Part shown: in pieces, positions 26,907 through 35,262 of the stretch
How positions within the stretch are numbered: the first letter of the stretch is position 1
How the letters are laid out: every line of letters starts with the position of its first letter
From: Hyphomicrobium_A sp963812795
GTDB lineage: Bacteria; Pseudomonadota; Alphaproteobacteria; Rhizobiales; Hyphomicrobiaceae
DNA length: 64,000 bases
Reading direction: 5' to 3'
Assembly (NCBI GenBank): GCA_963812795.1
Contig: CAWEWG010000017.1
Coordinates: forward strand, 372,001-436,000
Position numbers and translations under genes: made by a program
The notes under the pieces: generated by a model
What the model was told of the DNA's origin: nothing
Seen by the model: the letters and a program-made list of their open reading frames with translations, nothing else
Databases searched by the model: none

Positions 26907-28127
26907 ATGGATAGCGTACTTGGCGGGAGCCGGCACAATTTGCAGATTGCCGCCGGGATGCGCATAGCCATCGTGCATGATTGGTGTCCGGACTTTCGTG
27001 GCGGCGAAAGGGTACTGGCCGAGCTCTGCAAGCTCTTCAAGACCGCTGAAGTCTTCACGCTATTCGACTTCCTTCCGGATGAGATCAAGCAACAGCACTT
27101 CGCCGGGGTCACCTTCCATACCTCGATTGCCAATCGGATTCCGAAAGTCAGAAAGTTCTACCGAGCCCTATTTCCGATCTGTCCCTTCCTGATCGAACAG
27201 TTCGACGTCACCCAATATGATGCGGTCATTTCCTCTTCTGCAGCGTTCGCAAGGGGAGTGCTGACGCGCCCAGACCAACCACATCTGTGTTACGTGCATA
27301 GCCCTATCCGGTATGCGTGGGATGAGCAGTTTTCCTACCTTCAGCAGGGCAACCTGGGCTTCGGTCCCAAGGGCCTGATGTTCCGCTACCTCATGCACCG
27401 GCTGCAACTCTGGGATGTGCGCACCGCGCACGGGCCGGACCTCATGCTGGCGAATTCCAGCTACGTGCGGGCCCGGGTAAGACGGGTCTATGGCCTCGAT
27501 GCTCGCGTCGTCTTCCCGCCGGTGGATGTTGACGAAGCGGCACTCTGCGCGGACAAAGACGATTACTATGTCACGGCCGCGTTTCTCGCTCCGTACAAAC
27601 GCACGGACCTTGTCATAGACGCCTTCAATGCCATGCCGACCCGAAAACTGCTCGTAGTCGGCGATGGGCAGCAGGCCGCCAAGCTCAAGGACCGCGCTGG
27701 CCCGAACATTTCGTTCGCCGGATATCTGCCGCGCGCGGAGTACATCGAAGCGGTGTCGCGAGCACGAGCGCTAGTCTTCGCCGGATGCGAGGACTTCGGC
27801 ATCGCACTTGCCGAGGCGCAGGCTTACGGCACACCTCTCATAGCTTTTGCGCGCGGTGGCGCGATGGATATCGTGCGGCCGCTTGGCAGGACCGGCGAGC
27901 CCACCGGCGTTTTGTTCGAACACCAGTCGGCGCAGTCCGTTATCGACGCAGTGAAACAATTCGACATCAACGCCGACCAAATCCATCCGCTTGCGTGTCG
28001 AATGAACGCGATGCGTTTCAATCCCGAGCGGTTCGCACGCGAAATCTATTCTGCTTTCGCTGCAACAATGTCCATGCATGCACCGCCTAGTATCGACGCG
28101 CACGTCCATCAAATTGCTGCCGAGTGA
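26907..28127 (+). CDS. Glycosyltransferase family 4
   Basis: 406 residues from ATG 26907; ATG 26958 (MRIAIVHDWCPDFRGGERVL) is the usual family start and is also plausible. N-terminal Rossmann half: IVHDWCPDFRGGERVLAEL, HLCYVHSPIRYAWD; linker with LANSSYVRARVRRVYG. The C-terminal nucleotide-sugar half has AAFLAPYKRTDLVIDAFN, VVGDGQQAAKLK and the acidic pair motif EDFGIALAEAQAYGTPLIAF (E-X7-E). This is a retaining GT-B enzyme adding a sugar to the lipid-linked repeat unit in the cytoplasm. Sugar donor and linkage cannot be read from sequence. It is preceded by the regulatory dyad. Confidence 0.9.
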   Translation: MDSVLGGSRHNLQIAAGMRIAIVHDWCPDFRGGERVLAELCKLFKTAEVFTLFDFLPDEIKQQHFAGVTFHTSIANRIPKVRKFYRALFPICPFLIEQFDVTQYDAVISSSAAFARGVLTRPDQPHLCYVHSPIRYAWDEQFSYLQQGNLGFGPKGLMFRYLMHRLQLWDVRTAHGPDLMLANSSYVRARVRRVYGLDARVVFPPVDVDEAALCADKDDYYVTAAFLAPYKRTDLVIDAFNAMPTRKLLVVGDGQQAAKLKDRAGPNISFAGYLPRAEYIEAVSRARALVFAGCEDFGIALAEAQAYGTPLIAFARGGAMDIVRPLGRTGEPTGVLFEHQSAQSVIDAVKQFDINADQIHPLACRMNAMRFNPERFAREIYSAFAATMSMHAPPSIDAHVHQIAAE

Positions 28128-28161
28128 TCACATCCTGTTCAACAACAAGGAAACAAAAGGG

Positions 28162-28284
28162 ATGTCGTCGTCGACCCAACACAAACCGCCAAGCCGTCCT
28201 GCGCTAGCTCTCTCAGCGCGCGAACAAAACGCTTGGTATCGTGCCCTGCTGCGAGTCTGGAAGGCGTGGCGTGCTCTTGGATAG
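28162..28284 (+). CDS. Possible 40-residue basic peptide
   Basis: An ATG with GGG immediately upstream and AAGG a little further opens MSSSTQHKPPSRPALALSAR, then an amphipathic Trp/Arg-rich helix (ALLRVWKAWRALG). It lies between the glycosyltransferase and the hydrolase-like gene. The composition is reminiscent of short DUF1127-like tails (W-R-L-R), but it lacks that family's core. It may be a chance ORF. Confidence 0.3.
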   Translation: MSSSTQHKPPSRPALALSAREQNAWYRALLRVWKAWRALG

Positions 28285-28306
28285 TAATAGTGCCGCAAGA
28301 GGCTAT

Positions 28307-29350
28307 ATGCATCGGCAGGCTGCATCCTTCGGTACAACGGGGCCGCATGCCCTAGGAACGACGGGCTTGCGTCTTCGCACCCGGGCGGAGGAAGGGCGGC
28401 GCACGACCTTGCGGGTGCGACTTTGGTATCCAATTGACCCGACGGAGCCGATGCGCGCACACGCGCTTGCACAGTTCCTCTATCGTTTGTGGCATTTTCG
28501 TTTGGCGCCGGCATGGCATGGAGCCGAGCCGACGCGCGAGCTGGGGCGCTTACCCCTTATAACTTATGTGCATGACATCGGCGGCAGCCACGAGACAAAT
28601 TCTCATCTGCTCGCCGATCTTGCTAGTCACGGCTTCGTATTGGCCGCGATACACGATCCCTTCGGCCGTCGCGTTTCGCGTTACAGCCTTCGACGATCCG
28701 AGCAGTCTACGGGCGACGGTGAGCAACAATCACTGGCTCGCGGCGTGAGGACTGCGTCGGTCCTGCTCGATGCGCTCCAGGAACTGGAACAAGGTGACCG
28801 GACGGTCTGGGGGAACTGCATCGATTTGGCGAATGTCGGCATCTTGGGGTATGCGCTTGGCGGGGGAGTTGCCGCAGAGGCAACTCATTCCGACAAGCGA
28901 TACGTGGCGGCTGCAAATCTGGCAGGACCAATCAGCCCCCGTCTCGTGACTCTGCCCTACTTGGCAATGCTCCCTGACTTCCAGAGCGCACATCCGACAT
29001 CGTCCCTGCCTGCGCCGATCAACGCCCGCGAGGCTCTGCACTATCGACGCGCCCGCCATCAAGCGCGACTACCCCAAGGGCACGTCATTCAAATCGAGGG
29101 GACGCGGAAAGAACACTTCGGTGGGTCGATCGGCAATGCTTCTATAGTGCCCGGTGCGCAGCAGCCGGTTGGTCCTCCGAAGCACCCGCGGACGATCATC
29201 GAAGCATACACGGCCGCTTTTTTCGGCACGTATCTGCAAAATCATAAGCACCCGCTTATGTGCGTGAGACACTCCCCGTACTCGGAGGTGCGCTTCCTGC
29301 CGCCTTCCACACCGCGCCGCATCGACTGGCCACCAGGGGCGACGCAGTAA
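28307..29350 (+). CDS. PAF-acetylhydrolase-like alpha/beta hydrolase lacking the nucleophile serine
   Basis: About 347 residues from ATG 28307 (AGAGG upstream); a GTG at 28241 would add 22. Family-like features: TLRVRLWYPIDPT near residue 35, the oxyanion strand LPLITYVHDIGGSHETNSH, HGFVLAAIHDPFGRRVS and the nucleophile elbow NVGILGYALGGGVAAEA. The elbow is normally G-H-S-x-G-G; here it is G-Y-A183-L-G-G, so the catalytic serine is absent. A possible catalytic histidine is in KEHFGG. The protein is probably inactive as an esterase, or the Ser codon is mis-sequenced. It is encoded within the exopolysaccharide locus and has no signal peptide. Confidence 0.6.
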   Translation: MHRQAASFGTTGPHALGTTGLRLRTRAEEGRRTTLRVRLWYPIDPTEPMRAHALAQFLYRLWHFRLAPAWHGAEPTRELGRLPLITYVHDIGGSHETNSHLLADLASHGFVLAAIHDPFGRRVSRYSLRRSEQSTGDGEQQSLARGVRTASVLLDALQELEQGDRTVWGNCIDLANVGILGYALGGGVAAEATHSDKRYVAAANLAGPISPRLVTLPYLAMLPDFQSAHPTSSLPAPINAREALHYRRARHQARLPQGHVIQIEGTRKEHFGGSIGNASIVPGAQQPVGPPKHPRTIIEAYTAAFFGTYLQNHKHPLMCVRHSPYSEVRFLPPSTPRRIDWPPGATQ

Positions 29351-29420
29351 CTCTAAGCAGTAACTCTAATAAGTCTTTCCCAACTTCCGACTGGCCCGAT
29401 TTACGGGGCCTGTCCCGCCG

Positions 29421-29438
29421 GCTAGCCAAAAGGGGTAC
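29421..29438 (-). promoter_or_regulatory. Exopolysaccharide-locus dyad upstream of the LuxR-type regulator
   Basis: Minus-strand reading GTACCCC-TTTT-GGCTAGC, 125 bp before the regulator start at 29563. If the regulator binds this dyad, this copy would be autoregulatory. Confidence 0.5.
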
Positions 29439-29562
29439 ACGCATAGACTTGCCAAGCCAACCGGAGGTACTCTATTCTTAACAAATGCTTACGCCGATTG
29501 CTTAAATCACATTCGTATTGGCAGTTGCCAATCTGCAATGTCCTAGCGCCGGGTGGAAGATT

Positions 29563-30327
29563 ATGACGAACCAGCTCTTCCGCGAATACGAAGTCGAGGG
29601 GATCGTTAGCGGAAATACTCTTGAGATTGACGCTTCTAATCGCACACCATCTCGCAATGGGTCAGCCCCGAAGAACCTGCCGATTGCCATAATTAATCGG
29701 CAGCTGCTCTCCAGTGAGTGCCTGGCAAGAGCCATCTGCGGCAGCAGTGATCTGCAAGTCTTGAGCTTCTCCACGCTTGACGATTGGCTGCACCGGCAGG
29801 TGCCGGTCTCGCTACTTGTTCTGTGCCAGACGCGGCTGACTCAGGCTGAAGCTATGAAGGAGATCGATCGTCTGGCGGACCTCTCCGCTCAATCGATCAA
29901 ATGTCCGGCGGTCATACTTTCCGACAACGAGGATCCGGATCTGATCGTCCGCATGCTCGGTCGCAACATCCGAGGCTATATTCCAACGAGCCTGCCGATC
30001 GACATTGCGATACAGGCGATGGAGCTGGCTCGAGCCGGCGGCGTTTACGTCCCTGCCAGCAGCCTCATCGCTGCACATCGGGTGCAAGAAGATCCTTCGG
30101 CGGCTATACACAAAGCCAACGGCTTGTTCACCACACGCCAGGCTGCGGTCGTCGAGGCGCTCAGGCGCGGCAAGGCAAACAAAATCATCGCCTACGAGCT
30201 CAACATGCGCGAGAGCACCGTAAAGGTCCACGTCCGCAACATCATGAAGAAGCTCCACGCCACAAATCGGACCGAGGTTGCGTATCTTGCCGGCCGCCTT
30301 CTCAACGGCGAGGAAGTCATACGCTAG
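29563..30327 (+). CDS. LuxR/NarL-type response-regulator-like protein with degenerate receiver
   Basis: 254 residues from ATG 29563, which has GGGTGGAAG upstream. Residues 39-170 have the alternation of a receiver domain (LPIAIINRQLLSSECLARAI to YVPASSLIAA). However, the strand that should end in the phosphoacceptor Asp reads SLLVLCQTR, and the first strand lacks the acidic pair, so it is a pseudo-receiver. Residues 189-245 are the LuxR helix-turn-helix: FTTRQAAVVEALRRGKANKI, then ELNMRESTVKVHVRNIMKKL. It likely regulates the surrounding exopolysaccharide operons without phosphorylation. A dyad resembling NarL half-sites lies upstream of it and of its neighbours. Confidence 0.85.
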   Translation: MTNQLFREYEVEGIVSGNTLEIDASNRTPSRNGSAPKNLPIAIINRQLLSSECLARAICGSSDLQVLSFSTLDDWLHRQVPVSLLVLCQTRLTQAEAMKEIDRLADLSAQSIKCPAVILSDNEDPDLIVRMLGRNIRGYIPTSLPIDIAIQAMELARAGGVYVPASSLIAAHRVQEDPSAAIHKANGLFTTRQAAVVEALRRGKANKIIAYELNMRESTVKVHVRNIMKKLHATNRTEVAYLAGRLLNGEEVIR

Positions 30328-30416
30328 CCCGAGCTTGTGATCGACAGCGACGGATGTGAGGGCTGAACCCATCCGTCGTTCTCGCGCCTCCCAAAGCATG
30401 TACTCCGCGCACTTGC

Positions 30417-30434
30417 CTACCTCGTTTGGGCGCC
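30417..30434 (+). promoter_or_regulatory. Exopolysaccharide-locus dyad upstream of the ExoY-like gene
   Basis: CTACCTC-GTTT-GGGCGCC. A degenerate second copy (minus strand GTACATG-CTTT-GGGAGGC) lies about 20 bp upstream. The site is 200 bp before GTG 30634 and about 40 bp before a possible GTG start at 30471. The gap 30328-30633 holds no independent gene that I can support, but may encode the true N-terminus of the ExoY-like protein. Confidence 0.5.
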
Positions 30435-30633
30435 TTGTGACGGCTCGCAGTATTGCGAGAAGATCGCACGGTGAAAATAGCTGCGGTAGCTAAATCCGTG
30501 TCCGATCGAACTTACCTTTTTGAAGAAGTCGGAAGCCGCGACGCCGCTGCTTGTGGTGACGCTTTGGCGATCACATTGCGCGATGATTCGCGACATCGCG
30601 AGTTCGTGACGACGGAGCAACTGAGCGGCTCAA

Positions 30634-31314
30634 GTGCGAGCCAGTGGCTACTTCGGCAATCGTCCAACGAGCCTGTCTTCGCTGCCCGCGAGTCCGACCT
30701 GCGCTCTAGCGCTCGCAACGACCAAGGCACGGTTGAGCGGCCGGCCTATTGGCGGGCTCACCAAGCGAGCGCTCGACATCGCCGTCGCGTCGGTGGCCCT
30801 GGTGCTGCTCGCCCCGCTACTGCTGCTCGTGGCTCTATTGATCCGTCTGACCATGGGTAGCCCGGTCATCTTCTCACATGCACGCTTAGGCTATGGCGGA
30901 CGTCCATTCGCGTGTCTGAAGTTCCGCACTATGGTCAACGACGCAGACACGGCCCTGCAGGGTCACCTCGTCCACAACAATGCCGCGCGGGAGGAATGGC
31001 AAATCGATCGCAAGCTGCGCAGCGATCCCCGCGTCACGCGTCTCGGTAGCATCCTGCGGCGCTCGAGCATTGATGAATTGCCCCAGCTTTTCAATGTTTT
31101 GATGGGGCAGATGAGCTGCGTGGGCCCGCGTCCGATCGTTGCCGAAGAGGTACCTCGCTACGGCCGAGCTTGGGAGGACTACATCAAGGCATGCCCGGGT
31201 ATGACGGGGCTCTGGCAGGTGAGCGGACGCAATCGCTTGAGCTACCGCACCCGCGTCGCCCTCGACCGCAGGTACGTGCGTCGGTGGTCGGCGATGCGCG
31301 ACGTATGGATTTAA
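30634..31314 (+). CDS. Undecaprenyl-phosphate sugar-1-phosphate transferase, ExoY-like
   Basis: This enzyme starts exopolysaccharide assembly by moving a sugar-1-phosphate to undecaprenyl phosphate. One hydrophobic helix (IAVASVALVLLAPLLLLVAL) follows TKRALD. The catalytic core has SPVIFSHARLGYGGRPFACL, LKFRTMVNDAD, LRSDPRVTRLGSILRRSSID, ELPQLFNVLMGQMSCVGPRP and PGMTGLWQVSGRN. The start is uncertain: the first 40 residues from GTG 30634 look non-coding, while an overlapping frame from GTG 30471 reads better, suggesting an indel near 30740. A TAA at 31312 ends the protein at RDVWI, yet the same frame continues CRTVPAVLRTEDTA to the next stop, so the last 15 residues are cut by one codon. Confidence 0.88.
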   Translation: MRASGYFGNRPTSLSSLPASPTCALALATTKARLSGRPIGGLTKRALDIAVASVALVLLAPLLLLVALLIRLTMGSPVIFSHARLGYGGRPFACLKFRTMVNDADTALQGHLVHNNAAREEWQIDRKLRSDPRVTRLGSILRRSSIDELPQLFNVLMGQMSCVGPRPIVAEEVPRYGRAWEDYIKACPGMTGLWQVSGRNRLSYRTRVALDRRYVRRWSAMRDVWI

Positions 31315-31406
31315 TGTCGGACAGTTCCTGCCGTGCTGCGAACGGAGGACACGGCATAGCTGCGGGTCACGGAGTGAGGCAGGAATCGGCACGGCACCCC
31401 AGCTGC

Positions 31407-31679
31407 TCAACGACGCGCTGATAGCAGGAGACCGACAAGGTAGGCGGATTGCTGAACCGCTAGCAGCATGACCAACACGCCTATCGCCCGCTGCAGCGTC
31501 CAGTCGAAGATCACGGCGACTGCGATGGTGCCAACGACGACCATCAACGCGAGGACTAGCATCACCGTCACCTTATAGCGCATCCCCACTAGCAGGCCGA
31601 TCCCCGCGGCAGCAAGGCATGCCCACACCAAATTCGGCCCTCCGAGCATCCAGGAGCTACTTGTCTCTCTGTGAGCCAA
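31407..31679 (-). CDS. Small membrane protein, unknown function
   Basis: 90 residues with three predicted helices (LVWACLAAAGIGLLVGM; VTVMLVLALMVVVGTIAVAV; AIGVLVMLLAVQQSAYLVGL) and little else. It overlaps the end of the glycosyltransferase gene upstream by about 23 bp, so it is likely co-transcribed with it. Small membrane proteins of this kind occur in exopolysaccharide clusters without known function. There are no conserved polar residues within the helices, apart from charged loops. Confidence 0.6.
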   Translation of the reverse strand: MAHRETSSSWMLGGPNLVWACLAAAGIGLLVGMRYKVTVMLVLALMVVVGTIAVAVIFDWTLQRAIGVLVMLLAVQQSAYLVGLLLSARR

Positions 31680-32666
31680 TCTGCTGCTCTCGCGGCGATT
31701 TGCAATAGCAATCGCGGTCTACCGGCCTAGCTACAGGCTTTCCGCCCTGTATCTTACGCGCGGGCAGCACTAGGCACGCTCCGCTGAGCAGCCGATCTTT
31801 AAAATGTACTCCGGCTCGATGCGCCCCAGCATTGCGTGCCACGCAGCCATAGAAGTTTCCCTTGAGGCGCCCCCACCTATCCACATGCGCCTCCGGCCAT
31901 AGGCTCCTGATCAAGTTCGCGATTATGTTGCGGACCATGAGCGCCATCGCGAATGAAAAGGGTACGGTCCCCTTCCTCACCAGATAGATGGGGTTCATCA
32001 CCTGCGAATATCCGAGCCGCTTGCCGCTTACCCGGCCCCCCGACCTCACCCCCAAGTGCACTCCTAGTACGTGCCGCAACTCGACGACACGCCCATTGCG
32101 GCGAAGCTGGCTGCGTAAAGTCGATGTCCTCCAGCCAGCCATACAGCGGCAGCCGTTCGTCAAACCGCAATTTGCCGACCACACTGACACGGACGGACAT
32201 GTTGCAGCCGTAGGCGCCCACATGCTCGACCACGTCGGGCTCCTGCGGACTATCGGTGGCAGAGCGTAGCGCCGCGAGCCCTGCTTCCCAGTCGAGCCCA
32301 GTTCCCCGGGCACCGTCGGCCACGACGTGACCCATGACGACCGACCAATTTGGATTGGTCTGAAATGCCTCGACCACCTGCGCAAGGTAGTCGTCGGCGG
32401 GAATGAAATCGTCGTCGAAGAAGCTGACGATATCCGCTCGGCCCAATGCCATCTCCAGGGCGGTGTTGCGCTGGACCGTTGATCCGATGGGGCCAAAGAC
32501 GTGCGTTACGGCGAACCGGCGCCCTTCGTAGGGATCGACGTGCGATGCATCCGGCGCAGAGATGATTACTTCATCGGGCGGCCGAGTCTGCGATTCTAGG
32601 TAGCGCACGAGTTCGACCGACCTGCGCCCTTCTGCCAAGGGTCGCTATGATCACGATAAGCTTCAT
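31657..32666 (-). CDS. Glycosyltransferase family 2 (two frameshifts)
   Basis: The start ATG at 32666 gives MKLIVIIATLGRR, then one extra base in a G run near 32630 shifts the frame. The next frame reads RRSVELVRYLESQTRPPDEV, IGSTVQRNTALEMALGRADI and VSFFDDDFIPADDYL with the DDD metal-binding motif of GT-A enzymes, then GAYGCNMSVR and YGWLEDIDFT (acid/base region). A second shift near 32110 leads to SQVMNPIYLVRKGTVPFSFA and a C-terminal membrane-adjacent segment. It is an inverting GT-A transferase acting on a repeat-unit intermediate. It shares the dyad-containing 306-bp gap 32667-32972 with the plus-strand glycosyltransferase. Confidence 0.8.
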
Positions 32667-32849
32667 GGGCGCTTCTTGTCGGTCCTGGTTCAATCCCGAC
32701 GGAAGCCGGGCGGTGACAGGCTAGGTCCTCGCGGTCCCGAGCGCAGTCTCCGAATTGGGTTTAAGGCCTACCTCAAGAGAGCTAGCCGGCGTGCGCCACC
32801 CGAAGGCCAATTGGCGTTAACCACCGAGGACCGCCGAGTGGTCTGGTGC

Positions 32850-32867
32850 GTACCACAAATGGCGTGG
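32850..32867 (+). promoter_or_regulatory. Exopolysaccharide-locus dyad between divergent glycosyltransferase genes
   Basis: GTACCAC-AAAT-GGCGTGG, 123 bp before the plus-strand start at 32973 and 184 bp before the minus-strand start at 32666. Its position fits control of both directions. No gene is otherwise supported in 32667-32972. Confidence 0.5.
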
Positions 32868-32972
32868 TTACCAGGTGTGCCGGCGGCCAGTACCATTCAC
32901 GTCTGAGGCATCCGTCGCGGCCGGGCTGAGCGATACCCGCGAGCCGAAAGCGCAGTCGAGAAGTCACGTCAG

Positions 32973-34252
32973 ATGAGTCTCGCCAGTCGGTCATTCTTGA
33001 GCTCCGCTCGCGTCTCCGCCACCTGGACCGGGCCACTCAACCCGGTAACGTGGGTTGCCAACCTGTGGTCAGGATCCCGCCAAGGTAAGGGACGTTCTCG
33101 ATCGGTCCGGTATTGGGCGATCAATGGGGACTACGTCACACTCCGGCCGACGGGCGTCGCACGCTATGCCCGTGAGGTCACGTTGCAGCTCGATGCGCTC
33201 ATGGCCGAGCGGCACCCGCTCACGCGCGGCCTGCATCTCGAGCTGATCGTCCCTCGTGAATCCGATACCGGCCTGACACACATTCCCACGCGCCTAGTTC
33301 GCGAGTTCAAGTATCCGAGGCTGCCCCAGTTCTGGGTGCAGGCCCAGCTACCGTTCTACGTGAAGGGGGGGCTTCTCAGCTTCTGCAATCTGGCACCGGT
33401 TACGTTGAGCCGGCACATTGCCTGTATTCACGACCTTCACACGCGCTTGATGCCCGAAAGCTACGGGCGTCTGTTTCGGTGGGCCCACCGCATCATCCTT
33501 CCTCTACTCGGCCGACGCGCTGCACGCATTACGACGGTTTCGGGACTGTCACGCCAGCACTTGGTCGAGTACGGCATCGCTCCGCAAGAAAGGATCGTCG
33601 TAACCTATAACGGTGCCGATCACGCTAAACGGTGGGTCGCCAGCCGATCGCAGCCTGGTAGGTGCCTCGGCCCGGCCCTACGTGGTCTGCCTCGGACGCG
33701 ACCTTAAGTATAAGAACACCGAGCTCATGGTTCGGCTCGCACCGTTTCTCGACGAAATGGGCTTGGATCTTTTGATCGCCGGCGATGTCGATCTGTCGGC
33801 GTATTGTCGCGACGGCGCGCGCCCTACGGACAACGTCCGGCTGCTGGGCCGTATTGATGACGATGAGTTCGCCCAGGTCCTCAGCCGGGCGCTTTGCTTC
33901 CTCTTCCCCTCGCGAATTGAAGGCTTCGGGCTGCCGGCGATCGAAGCAATGGTGCACGGCTGCCCCGTCGTCGCGTCGACGTCACCGTGCCTGCCCGAGA
34001 TTTGCGGGGACGCGGCACTCTTCGCCGATCCGGACAGTCATCGGCGACTGGTTGGGGGCCATAGCGAAGTTAAGAGACGACAGGGGTTTGAGAACTCAGC
34101 TTGTCGACAAAGGTAGTGCACGCGCCGCCGCCTATTCCTGGAGGAAGATTGCAGAGCTCTACCTTCAGCTCATGGCCGAGGTGGATGGCGTTGAGCATCT
34201 CGGACGTCCTCTACGCATACGCTCGTCAGCGCCGAGCACGGATAAGGATTGA
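32973..34252 (+). CDS. Glycosyltransferase family 4 (two frameshifts)
   Basis: First segment: WAINGDYVTLRPTGVARYAR (donor/acceptor loop), FCNLAPVTLSRHIACIHDLH and ARITTVSGLSRQHLVEYGI. After VTYNGADHAKRW, near 33630, the frame shifts to ARPYVVCLGRDLKYKNTELM, NVRLLGRIDDDEFAQVLSRA and the nucleotide-sugar site SRIEGFGLPAIEAMVHGCPV. A second shift near 34050 gives LRDDRGLRTQLVDKGSARAA and the C-terminal helix. The pattern is GT4 with G-V-x-RY at the front, as in mannosyl- or rhamnosyltransferases. The first 35-40 residues look non-coding, so the real start may be nearer 33100. It is followed by a GT2 gene 1 bp after its stop. Confidence 0.82.
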
Positions 34253-34253
34253 G

Positions 34254-35198
34254 ATGCCAAGCGTAGATATTGTGGTGCCTTGCTATCAACACGGTCGCTT
34301 CTTGCGCGACTGCGTGGAAAGCGTCCTATCGCAAGACGTGGAGCTGCGCGTCATTATCATCGACAACGCATCGACCGACGATAGCGTCTCTGTTGCGCAA
34401 GACCTTGCCCGCGAGGACGCTCGCGTTGAGATTGTCGCGCACCCGCGCAACTTGGGGTCGCATGCCTCGTTCAACGAAGGTATCGACCTCGCCTCTGCGG
34501 ACTACCTCATGGTGCTTTGCGCGGACGACATTCTGTCGCCGGGCAGCCTTCGCCGGGCGATGACCATCATGGAGCAGCACCCGGAAGTAGCATTCGCCCA
34601 TGGTACAGACATCCATTGGCGCACGCATGAGCCGCTTCCGGATCTCAGCACCGCCGACAACTCGTCCTGGCACATCCAATCGGGACGCGAGTTCCTCGTG
34701 GATCGCTGTCGAGCGCCGGAACTCTACCTTGCATTTGGGATGGTCCTCGTACGGACCTCGGCGCAGAAAGCGGCGGGCTACTATCGGCCGGCGCTCCCGC
34801 ATACGGACGATTTCGAAATGCTGCTGCGGTTGGCATGCCGCGGCTCCGTCGCATTTACTCCCGCCGTGCTGGGATTCAAGAGAATCCATGGCGAAAACCG
34901 TAACCAAGAGGCACTGACCGCGCGGTGGCTTACGATCGCCAGGCTGCATGCGGCGTTGGAATGCTTTTTCGAGCACGAAGGAAAGAGCCTGCATGATTGG
35001 CCCCGACTGCGTTCGCTAGCCCAACGCCGTCTCTGCGAGCGGGCCTACTGGTGCGGTGTGAAGGCGCTCGTGCGCGGCCGCAAGGATGCATTCAGCTTCT
35101 TCAAGCTAGCCTTCCAGCTCGATCCGCGCGTCGCGCTCATTCCGCCACTTGGCTATTTGGCGCGGTTTGATTGGAGCGCCCTGTCGTTCCGCAACTAG
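34254..35198 (+). CDS. Glycosyltransferase family 2
   Basis: 314 residues from ATG 34254, directly after the stop of the previous gene. GT-A signatures: VDIVVPCYQHGRFLRDCVES at the start, IIIDNASTDDSVSVAQDLA, NLGSHASFNEGIDLASADYL, then CADDILSPGSLRRAM, which supplies the DXD-like metal site (ADD). HTDDFEMLLRLACRGS is in the acid/base region. The C-terminus is helical (LCERAYWCGVKALVRGRKDA). Donor and acceptor are unknown. It is intact, unlike its neighbours. Confidence 0.88.
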   Translation: MPSVDIVVPCYQHGRFLRDCVESVLSQDVELRVIIIDNASTDDSVSVAQDLAREDARVEIVAHPRNLGSHASFNEGIDLASADYLMVLCADDILSPGSLRRAMTIMEQHPEVAFAHGTDIHWRTHEPLPDLSTADNSSWHIQSGREFLVDRCRAPELYLAFGMVLVRTSAQKAAGYYRPALPHTDDFEMLLRLACRGSVAFTPAVLGFKRIHGENRNQEALTARWLTIARLHAALECFFEHEGKSLHDWPRLRSLAQRRLCERAYWCGVKALVRGRKDAFSFFKLAFQLDPRVALIPPLGYLARFDWSALSFRN

Positions 35199-35262
35199 TC
35201 CTTCTCAAGCGGCGATGACCGACAGTTTCGCGACATATGAGACGACCTGTGGAGGTTTTGCA

